DNA of 64,000 nucleotides from Balneolaceae bacterium (GTDB lineage: Bacteria > Bacteroidota > Rhodothermia > Balneolales > Balneolaceae): the NCBI GenBank assembly GCA_017643365.1, contig JAEPNO010000002.1:95849-159848 (forward strand). Reading direction: 5' to 3'. Below are positions 58,901 to 64,000 of this stretch, piece after piece. Position 1 is the first letter of the stretch. The number at the start of each line of letters is the position of its first letter. The position numbers and the translations under genes are program-made. The notes below the pieces were generated by a model, which worked only from the letters and a program-made list of their open reading frames with translations, was not told the DNA's origin and made no database searches.

Positions 58901-59809
58901 GCCTATTTTTTCGTTAAAGACATATTTTAGCTCACCATACTCATCAAGAATTACAACACCATCGTCACTAGATATCGCAATATCTCCATTTTCAAAAATC
59001 TTGAAATCTGTAGGAGTGCTTGATTCAAAATGTCCATTCAGTTGCTCTGCAATAGGGCGAAAGGATGTACCATCAAAAGTGAATAAACCTTCTTGATTAT
59101 CAATAATATAAAGCTTGTTTTCTGTTCCTAGAACAGTAAGAAATTCTTTTGGGCGATGTTCTCCCTCGATTTGAATCTGCTGCCAATTACTCCCTGTTTT
59201 GGTAACGACATCACCATTCGCCTGAAAAAAATACTCTTTGCCTTGCCAAACAGTGAAATGTAGTGGTCTCGATTTTTTGCCGTTGTACTCAATGTGTTCT
59301 ATTACTGCTAGAGTTGAGTCAAGTTTGTCGAAACTGAACAAGTACAAATCGCTAAAAAAGAGTACTTCATCTTCCGACTCTTGTATCGAGTATACATCAC
59401 TAAAATCAGAATAGCCTTCAGGTATTAAGTGTGACAATGAAACGTAATCGAACGCCCCAAGTTCGTCCTGAACGAAATATCCCATATTCGAGTAGTTGCC
59501 TGACCACACCAGATTTTGCTCGTATTCACTGGCTTTTAGATGTGATATAAAGGTGGCATCAAAACGGGCAAAAATGCGCCATTCATCATCGGCATGTTGA
59601 ACTAAGCCTCCCGCATTGGCAAATAATATGGAACCATCGTGCCATTGGGTGGCGTCGAACATTTGTTGTTCACCCGGATAATCGCGCGTAAAGTACGTAT
59701 GGAAATAGGGTATTCCATCTGTCAATGATGTTTGCCCAAAAAGTGATTGCGCAAACCAAAGCGATCCCCAAATAACGAGAATTAATCTAAACCCCGAGAA
59801 TTTTTGCAC
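55904..59809 (-). CDS. Reg_prop/Y_Y_Y hybrid histidine kinase with AraC output (HTCS type)
   Basis: 1301 residues. Signal peptide 1-25 (ending QSLFGQ). A periplasmic propeller of degenerate Reg_prop repeats (about 30-660), a Y_Y_Y-like domain (about 665-745) and a membrane helix (about 748-775). Cytoplasmic HisKA with His811 (INISHELRTPLT), HATPase (NLISNAIKFTSEKG, DSGRGISQEDLEVIFDRF, GIGVGLSITKEF), receiver with Asp1108 (IVISDIMMPEMNG) and AraC-type HTH (about 1200-1301, VRNLQRLLKEITGFTPNEF, AVGFSTPAYFTKQYKKRF). Relatives usually control polysaccharide loci with SusC/SusD, but none is near; the adjacent gene is the FG-GAP giant, a probable target. Confidence 0.9.
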   Translation of the reverse strand: MQKFSGFRLILVIWGSLWFAQSLFGQTSLTDGIPYFHTYFTRDYPGEQQMFDATQWHDGSILFANAGGLVQHADDEWRIFARFDATFISHLKASEYEQNLVWSGNYSNMGYFVQDELGAFDYVSLSHLIPEGYSDFSDVYSIQESEDEVLFFSDLYLFSFDKLDSTLAVIEHIEYNGKKSRPLHFTVWQGKEYFFQANGDVVTKTGSNWQQIQIEGEHRPKEFLTVLGTENKLYIIDNQEGLFTFDGTSFRPIAEQLNGHFESSTPTDFKIFENGDIAISSDDGVVILDEYGELKYVFNEKIGFPENDVSGLLIDEEGDLWILGPSTVTKVYMSNPVRHLPGEALGFGDALHIRQYNDRLYIPAMEGMYQLDEPITNLVYKQPDDIFYEYPVKDIFWNTLDVEGELWVASQAGVFKIIDDNLNLIVPEIEGRQLRQLTEHVILIVTYNGLDWLLKENNSWNYKGTLETVPEHILELAVVPGKEFWAGGVSGYIFRGRFDEKSQDFVIKRFGVEDGLPETDMLEPTVNGDKIIVNTKYGFYLYDDDSETFSPMESINDQLGNWGEYLRQDKYGALWTQYANIEGYNGVIHITPDDEIEWNANFTPFEISPDHFGDFVEIEDSILWVGSTESVLQLKIDEEYIHAKPEVRIWSIQSTFDQEMLAYSSSELPEIAYDQKSIQINVVSSSFHQTEKNEFHFKYEDAEWSEWRQKSEITINPFLPGKKHLSIQTRDLMMVESEPKLLSITILAPWYLSNVAYLVYILIFGVLIGLVVRSISNYRIRQQMNAIKIREIERILELDELKTKLLINISHELRTPLTLVTGPVKQLLDSGKVEDGFLLRKLQIAHRNGRRLHDLVEQVLDLSRLDSNIMQFTPVEIPLNAFVQQVVQSFETAIEMKALKVEVEVPDSEILFQADADKLEKILVNLISNAIKFTSEKGEVKVEVINRGDQVEIKVQDSGRGISQEDLEVIFDRFHSTSDQLEGGGQGIGVGLSITKEFVEIHEGSIEVTSELGNGSTFVVHLPFKHYENLSEFSPGVEDSDHDTASIHHHLSVNGKEYSALVVEDIPDMREYVAELLEQLNIRVEKAQNGVEGKKSMSLQKPDIVISDIMMPEMNGFEFAEWMRSVPEYKQVPIILLSARSEVEDKVHGFQIGISDYLTKPFNAQELQARVDNLLVLKKEREEAVSQSNEAEEPSSADSELVQQLQEYVEGHLHQSKISVDELANHVAMSVRNLQRLLKEITGFTPNEFIREIRLFAARDLFETKQKRSISEVAYAVGFSTPAYFTKQYKKRFGASPSSYF

Positions 59810-59867
59810 AACGTTAACTTTAGTGAGTAATAATCCTAAAGAACATTACTTTTTATTAAAGAGCAAC

Positions 59868-59904
59868 AAAAAACCCCGATCCACATGGTGAACCGGGGTT
59901 TTTT
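59868..59904 (-). terminator. strong intrinsic terminator downstream of groEL
   Basis: AAAAAACCCCG (59868-59878) and CGGGGTTTTTT (59894-59904) are perfect inverted arms around a 15-base loop. On the minus strand this is a GC stem with a U6 tail placed 53 bp after the groEL stop. It also works in the other direction. Confidence 0.9.
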
Positions 59905-59956
59905 AAATACTTGTTGCGAACATGAATTCGCAACAGGGCTTGGTGGATGATCTAAA

Positions 59957-61600
59957 TTACATCATGCCTGGCATTCCGCCGCCCATTCCGCCCATGTCTG
60001 GCATAGCCGGACCTGAACCTTTTTCTTCTGGTTTTTCTGAAATTACTGCTTCAGTTGTAAGCAATAATCCGGCAACAGAAGCTGCATTTTGTAATGCAGT
60101 ACGGGTAACTTTAGTTGGGTCGATAACACCAGCTTTGATCAAGTCTTCGTACACTTCGGTACGTGCGTTGTAACCGAAAGCACCTTCGCCTTCAAGTACA
60201 CGTTGTACTACAATCGCGCCTTCAATTCCGGCATTGTTGCTGATGGTTCTTAGCGGAGCCTGAACTGCGCGACGAACAATATCGAAACCTACTTTTTCGT
60301 CAGCGTTTTCAGCTTCAAGGCTGTCAACAGCAGACACCGTGCGAAGTAATGCTACTCCACCACCAGGTACGATACCTTCTTCAACAGCAGCGCGGGTTGC
60401 GTGTAATGCATCTTCAACACGAGCTTTCTTCTCTTTCATCTCAACTTCAGAAGCAGCACCGATGTAAAGCACAGCAACACCGCCACTCAACTTAGCAAGA
60501 CGCTCTTGAAGCTTCTCACGGTCGTAATCAGAAGTGGTTGATTCGATTTGAGATTTGATTTGGTTTACACGAGCAACGATATCGTCACCTTTTCCGGCAC
60601 CGTCAACAATAGTAGTATTGTCTTTGTCGATAGTTACGCTCGCAGCCTGACCTAAGAAGTCAAGAGTTGCGTTTTCAAGCTTGTAGCCACGCTCTTCAGA
60701 AATTACAGTACCACCGGTTAGGATAGCGATATCTTCGAGCATTGCTTTACGACGATCACCAAAACCTGGAGCTTTTACAGCTGCGATTTTAAGCGAACCA
60801 CGTAGTTTGTTAACAACCAAAGTAGCAAGTGCTTCGCCTTCAACATCTTCAGCAATGATTAGCAATGGGTTACCGCTTTGAACTACTTTTTCAAGAACAG
60901 GAAGGAGATCCTTCATGTTCGAAATCTTCTTGTCGAAGATTAAGATGTATGGATTCTCTAACTCAGCAACCATTTTCTCAGAATCGGTTACGAAGTAAGG
61001 AGAAAGATAACCACGATCGAACTGCATACCTTCTACAGTTTCAAGATGCGTATCAGTTCCTTTGGCTTCTTCAACAGTGATAACACCGTCTTTGCCCACT
61101 TTTTCCATCGCATCTGCAATCAGGTTACCGATGAACTCGTCGTTGTTGGCAGAAATAGTACCAACCTGAGCGATTTCATTTTTGTCGTCGATTTCCTGGC
61201 TTAGCTCAGCAAGAGCAGCAACAATAGCATCAACAGCTTTGTCGATACCGCGCTTAAGATCCATTGGGTTTGCACCTGCAGTTACGTTTTTCAAGCCTGC
61301 AGAAACAATTGCCTGAGCAAGTACAGTTGCGGTTGTAGTACCGTCACCTGCATTGTCAGAGGTTTTGGAAGCAACTTCCTTCACCATCTGAGCACCCATA
61401 TTTTCTACTTTATCATCGAGTTCGATTTCTTTGGCTACAGTAACACCATCTTTGGTTACAGTTGGGCCGCCGAATGATTTCTCGATTACTACATTGCGTC
61501 CACGAGGGCCGAGCGTTACTTTTACCGCGTCAGCAAGCTTATCAACACCGCGTTTTAGGGCGTCGCGTGCTTCAATATCGTAGTGAACTAGTTTAGACAT
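59957..61600 (-). CDS. groEL: chaperonin GroEL
   Basis: 547 residues, full length. Signatures: [31 protein letters not shown], the ATP-binding DGTTT (in [14 protein letters not shown]), [17 protein letters not shown], and the Gly/Met-rich tail [12 protein letters not shown]. It forms the 14-subunit cytoplasmic folding chamber with GroES, whose gene lies 57 bp upstream in the same operon. Transcription ends at the strong hairpin at 59868-59904. Confidence 0.98.
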   Translation of the reverse strand: MSKLVHYDIEARDALKRGVDKLADAVKVTLGPRGRNVVIEKSFGGPTVTKDGVTVAKEIELDDKVENMGAQMVKEVASKTSDNAGDGTTTATVLAQAIVSAGLKNVTAGANPMDLKRGIDKAVDAIVAALAELSQEIDDKNEIAQVGTISANNDEFIGNLIADAMEKVGKDGVITVEEAKGTDTHLETVEGMQFDRGYLSPYFVTDSEKMVAELENPYILIFDKKISNMKDLLPVLEKVVQSGNPLLIIAEDVEGEALATLVVNKLRGSLKIAAVKAPGFGDRRKAMLEDIAILTGGTVISEERGYKLENATLDFLGQAASVTIDKDNTTIVDGAGKGDDIVARVNQIKSQIESTTSDYDREKLQERLAKLSGGVAVLYIGAASEVEMKEKKARVEDALHATRAAVEEGIVPGGGVALLRTVSAVDSLEAENADEKVGFDIVRRAVQAPLRTISNNAGIEGAIVVQRVLEGEGAFGYNARTEVYEDLIKAGVIDPTKVTRTALQNAASVAGLLLTTEAVISEKPEEKGSGPAMPDMGGMGGGMPGMM

Positions 61601-61657
61601 AGTTTTATATCCGTTAATTAGTTTAGTTTTTAATTATAAAATGTGTGTGAGATAGAA

Positions 61658-61945
61658 TTAGGCAAGAATACCTACGATGTCAGATTCTCTCATGATCATG
61701 AATTCCTCACCATCGAGAGTTACTTCTGTTCCGGCGTACTTCCCATAAAGTACTTTGTCCCCTTCTTTTACGGACATATCGATTTTGTTTCCGTTTTCAA
61801 CTTTGCCGGGACCTACCGCTACAACTGTACCTTGTTGCGGTTTTTCTTTAGCTGTATCAGGGATGTACAGACCAGAGCTGGTTTTTTCTTCAGCTACGTC
61901 CGCTTTTACTAGTACACGGTCGCCTAAAGGTTTAATGCTAGCCAT
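61658..61945 (-). CDS. groES: co-chaperonin GroES
   Basis: 95 residues, standard length. Motifs: [11 protein letters not shown], the mobile loop around [29 protein letters not shown], and YGKYAGTEV near the end. It caps GroEL. The start is supported by GGAG 8-9 bp upstream. The 100 bp upstream toward ksgA carries no CIRCE element (TTAGCACTC-N9-GAGTGCTAA), so heat control must be by something other than HrcA at this site. Confidence 0.97.
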   Translation of the reverse strand: MASIKPLGDRVLVKADVAEEKTSSGLYIPDTAKEKPQQGTVVAVGPGKVENGNKIDMSVKEGDKVLYGKYAGTEVTLDGEEFMIMRESDIVGILA

Positions 61946-61995
61946 ATGAATGACTCCTATTTTTTTAGATTGATTGTTATTGGTTAAGAACTTTC

Positions 61996-62007
61996 GGGCA
62001 ATTGCCC
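61996..62007. promoter_or_regulatory. 12-bp perfect palindrome upstream of groES
   Basis: GGGCAATTGCCC sits 51 bp upstream of the groES start. It may be an operator half of the groESL promoter region. As a hairpin it would have only a 4-bp stem, with TTTTATTTT following on the plus strand, so a terminator role for ksgA (minus strand) is unlikely. Confidence 0.3.
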
Positions 62008-62047
62008 TTTTATTTTCTGCACCTTCAAATGCAAAGTCCGTACCAAC

Positions 62048-62821
62048 TCAATCTGTACTGCTAGAGCGTTGCAACCATTCTGCCAAGTCTGCATAAATGA
62101 CAGGCTCCCAGTCTTCCGCTCGTTTGTCGAAATCAAATCCGTCAGGTTTGTAGTCGCCCAACACGGGTTTTAGCGCATTCGACAATTTTTTTCGGCGCTG
62201 ATTAAAAGCCGTTCGAACTACCGATTTTAACATCTTGTCAGTGCAAGGGAGTGCAGGTTTGTCAAAACGTAAGCGGATGACCGAGCTCATCACTTTTGGA
62301 GGTGGGCTAAATGAATTTGGCGACACATCGAACAGCATCTCGGGCGAGCTCATTAATTGAGTTTGCACGCTCAATATGCCATACTCTTTACTATGGGGAT
62401 CGGCCACCAGCCGTTGAGCAACTTCTTTCTGCATCATAAAAATGGCTTCCCTAAAAAGATGCCGAAACTCGAGCACACTAAACAGAATGGGCGATGTTAT
62501 ATAATAAGGTAGATTTCCGATGATGATATTTTGCTTATCAGGGTCAATCAACTCCACCCAATTCGCTTTCAACACATCCATCGCGTGGATGGTTAAATCC
62601 GGCAGTGTTTCTTCGAGAACTTTGATTGCTCGCTGATCTACCTCGATGGCGTGCACATCATCAAACTGCTGCACCAGCCATTTTGTTAGAGCACCCGTAC
62701 CCGGGCCGATTTCGATGATTCGGGCATTGGTTCCCGCTTCCACCGAATTTAGAATTTTGGTGATGATGTTATTATCGGTAAGGAAATGTTGCCCGAGGCT
62801 TTTCTTAGTTCTAAACGACAA
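62048..62821 (-). CDS. ksgA: 16S rRNA (adenine1518-N6/adenine1519-N6)-dimethyltransferase KsgA
   Basis: 257 residues. KsgA/RsmA signatures: KSLGQHFLTD at the start, the SAM-binding IEIGPGTGALT, the catalytic NLPYYITSPI and RTAFNQRRKKLSNAL in the C-terminal helical domain. It dimethylates two adjacent adenines in helix 45 of 16S rRNA during 30S assembly. It lies about 100 bp upstream of groES on the same strand; whether they share a transcript cannot be told. Confidence 0.95.
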   Translation of the reverse strand: MSFRTKKSLGQHFLTDNNIITKILNSVEAGTNARIIEIGPGTGALTKWLVQQFDDVHAIEVDQRAIKVLEETLPDLTIHAMDVLKANWVELIDPDKQNIIIGNLPYYITSPILFSVLEFRHLFREAIFMMQKEVAQRLVADPHSKEYGILSVQTQLMSSPEMLFDVSPNSFSPPPKVMSSVIRLRFDKPALPCTDKMLKSVVRTAFNQRRKKLSNALKPVLGDYKPDGFDFDKRAEDWEPVIYADLAEWLQRSSSTD

Positions 62822-62930
62822 AGTGTTCTTTTTTTGAACAAAGATAAGGATTTCGATATTCGTTAATCGTTATTTGTTCAAGAAAGGATTTGACACATAA
62901 GCACTAAACCACTGAACTTTATTTTGGTTT

Positions 62931-63017
62931 GTCATTTCGAACGAAGTAAGAAATCTACAAATCGAAGCAATGGCCAGCTCCTTAGATCTCTCTCCCGATG
63001 AATCGGGATCGAGATGA
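62931..63017. repeat. dispersed repeat family 2, copy 1
   Basis: An 87-bp element with GTCA at the left end (GTCATTTCGAACGAAGTAAG, then AAATCT), a middle spacer, AGATCT, and a right hairpin (TCCCGAT-ga-ATCGGGA) ending GAGATGAC. The layout GTCA / AGATTT-type inner motif / TGAC is the same as the REPIN-like elements of blocks A-F, with different sequence. Confidence 0.75.
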
Positions 63018-63060
63018 CAAAAAGTGAATTAGTGATGATTTCCCAAGCGAAGTACTTTTA

Positions 63061-63118
63061 CTGTAAGGACGTCTAGCAAAATCTGTCGGACGGACTTTAG
63101 CCGTCAGACAGATTACAG
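63061..63118. repeat. strong hairpin repeat (CTGTAA ... TTACAG)
   Basis: AATCTGTCGGACGG (63080-63093) pairs with CCGTCAGACAGATT (63101-63114), with one mismatch and a 7-base loop, and CTGTAA/TTACAG (63061 and 63113) lies outside. It looks like another dispersed palindromic repeat. Nothing coding is seen here. Confidence 0.7.
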
Positions 63119-63269
63119 CACCTTTCTCCTGACCCCTTTCTCCTATTATCCGCCACGGAAGCACGAAACCACGAAAAGAGATTTACCAAGCGAAGTACTT
63201 CTCCCATAGGGATGCCCCTGACAAGTGCTTCGCGATAAAGCAACGATATTACGAAAAGAGAAAATGTTT

Positions 63270-63357
63270 GCCATTTCGAACGGAGTGAGAAATCTAAAGA
63301 GTCATCCACCAACACTCCCTCTAGATTTCTCAATCACATCCGCTCTTTCGAAATGAT
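63270..63357. repeat. dispersed repeat family 2, copy 2
   Basis: An 88-bp inverted-repeat element: CATTTCGAACGGAGTGAG with AAATCT on the left and AGATTTCTCAATCACATCCG...TTCGAAATGA on the right. It is a symmetrical form of the element at 62931. Together with the hairpin at 63061 it accounts for most of the 600-bp gap between ksgA and the stress-protein gene. Confidence 0.75.
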
Positions 63358-63418
63358 AAAAAGTGATTAATCCAGATAGATCATTCTTAATTGAATAATT
63401 CTTAATTGATAATTGAAA

Positions 63419-64000
63419 TCACTCCACCGGTTCTTCCAAAAACTGAGGTCGTACGGTAAGCAAAGGAACCTGTAGATGTCTCGAAACTTGTTCTGCGGTT
63501 GAGCCAATCAATACTCGAGCTAATCCGGTTCGTCCATGCGTGCTCATCACCACCAAGTCTGCTTCATCATTAGCGAAGTCAGTAATTTCGCGATGGGCAG
63601 AAATGCCTTTAACAATATTGGATTCCAATTCAACCGAAACCACATGATCACCCTCAGTAGAAACCAATACATCTTTATAGGTTACACCGGTTCGGTGAAT
63701 ACTCAAACCATAGGAATCATGCTCTTCTAAGTACTCGATTAAGCGAGTAATTAAGCCTTCGTAAATTGCATCCTCTTCGATAGAAGTTGGCACATATGGC
63801 ACCATATCGCTACCGGTTGTGTACAATTCGATTACATTAAACAGCACGATTTTGGCTTCGTATTCTTTCGCTAATTCAAAAGCAGGAATAATTGAAAAGA
63901 ATGAACCTTCCGAGAAATCAATAGGTACCATTATGGTGTGAATATTCTTCTCTGAAATTGCTTCGTTTACTGATAGAACAGGAACATGGCTATGCCGGAT
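63419..64000 (-). CDS. universal stress protein, tandem UspA domains (partial, runs off the window)
   Basis: The frame is open from the stop at 63419 to the window edge at 64000, so the true start is outside. The visible 193 residues begin with the end of one UspA domain (HSHVPVLSVNE), followed by a complete second domain starting IHTIMVPIDFSEG. That domain includes the ATP-binding-type end STHGRTGLARVLIGSTAEQVSRHLQVPLLTV, close to the GxGx9GS-VS signature. The ATG at 63931 is therefore internal, not the start. A double-domain cytoplasmic stress protein is likely; role inferred from family. Confidence 0.85.
   Translation of the reverse strand: MRHSHVPVLSVNEAISEKNIHTIMVPIDFSEGSFFSIIPAFELAKEYEAKIVLFNVIELYTTGSDMVPYVPTSIEEDAIYEGLITRLIEYLEEHDSYGLSIHRTGVTYKDVLVSTEGDHVVSVELESNIVKGISAHREITDFANDEADLVVMSTHGRTGLARVLIGSTAEQVSRHLQVPLLTVRPQFLEEPVE

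Noticed and set aside
55904-59809. A polysaccharide utilisation locus, suggested by the HTCS regulator
   Set aside because: No SusC/SusD pair or glycan-degrading gene cluster is present in the window.
61946-62047. CIRCE operator upstream of groES
   Set aside because: The sequence was read on both strands and no match to the CIRCE inverted repeat was found.

Overview
The window most resembles the Balneolia/Rhodothermota-Bacteroidota group, probably a Balneolaceae-type marine or saline bacterium. Evidence: three very large secreted proteins end in a type IX secretion (T9SS type A) sorting domain of the YPNPFNPSS...LGRKV...G-Y-RL form; there are two PID-CTERM-like proteins; sensors are of the Reg_prop and AraC-hybrid (HTCS) types usual in Bacteroidota; many genes lack a Shine-Dalgarno. 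This placement is inference from protein style; there is no rRNA in the window.

Left region (1-19.7 kb), mostly housekeeping and stress genes. Two near-identical tandem genes for a 66-residue exported peptide lead into a CHAT/TPR caspase-like membrane protein. That gene overlaps tail-to-tail an anti-sigma-like TPR membrane protein. A TlpA-like lipoprotein, a GH3/NagZ-like lipoprotein and an HD hydrolase form an operon, followed by oxyR and a small membrane protein. Next come a frameshifted sulfide:quinone oxidoreductase, a FISUMP-domain protein, an MBL exonuclease plus ATP-dependent DNA ligase pair, an OprB-like porin, an HhH-GPD glycosylase-like protein, NhaA and a Na+/Ca2+ exchanger.

Middle region (19.8-59.8 kb), accessory surface-protein island. 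Two paralogous modules are transcribed leftward. Module 1: Reg_prop histidine kinase, NarL-type regulator, receiver-only regulator, 3181-residue FG-GAP/LamG T9SS protein, zinc-ribbon PID-CTERM protein. Module 2: Reg_prop hybrid kinase with AraC output, 2272-residue FG-GAP T9SS protein, zinc-ribbon PID-CTERM protein, 7TMR-DISM hybrid kinase with AraC output. Between them lie nifJ with its DHOD-like partner, a T9SS RCC1-repeat protein and a small GIY-YIG nuclease. Gene boundaries in this island carry many copies of an 80-86 bp element built of two inverted hairpins (REPIN-like). The GIY-YIG gene is flanked by these on both sides, one copy ending 2 bp from its stop codon.

Right region (59.8-64 kb): a strong terminator, groEL-groES, ksgA, a second repeat family with the same architecture, and a tandem-domain universal stress protein that runs off the window end.

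The strongest candidates for something undescribed are the duplicated sensor / giant T9SS protein / zinc-ribbon-PID-CTERM module, and the association of REPIN-like elements with a GIY-YIG nuclease. No tRNA, rRNA, CRISPR array or insertion sequence was recognised.
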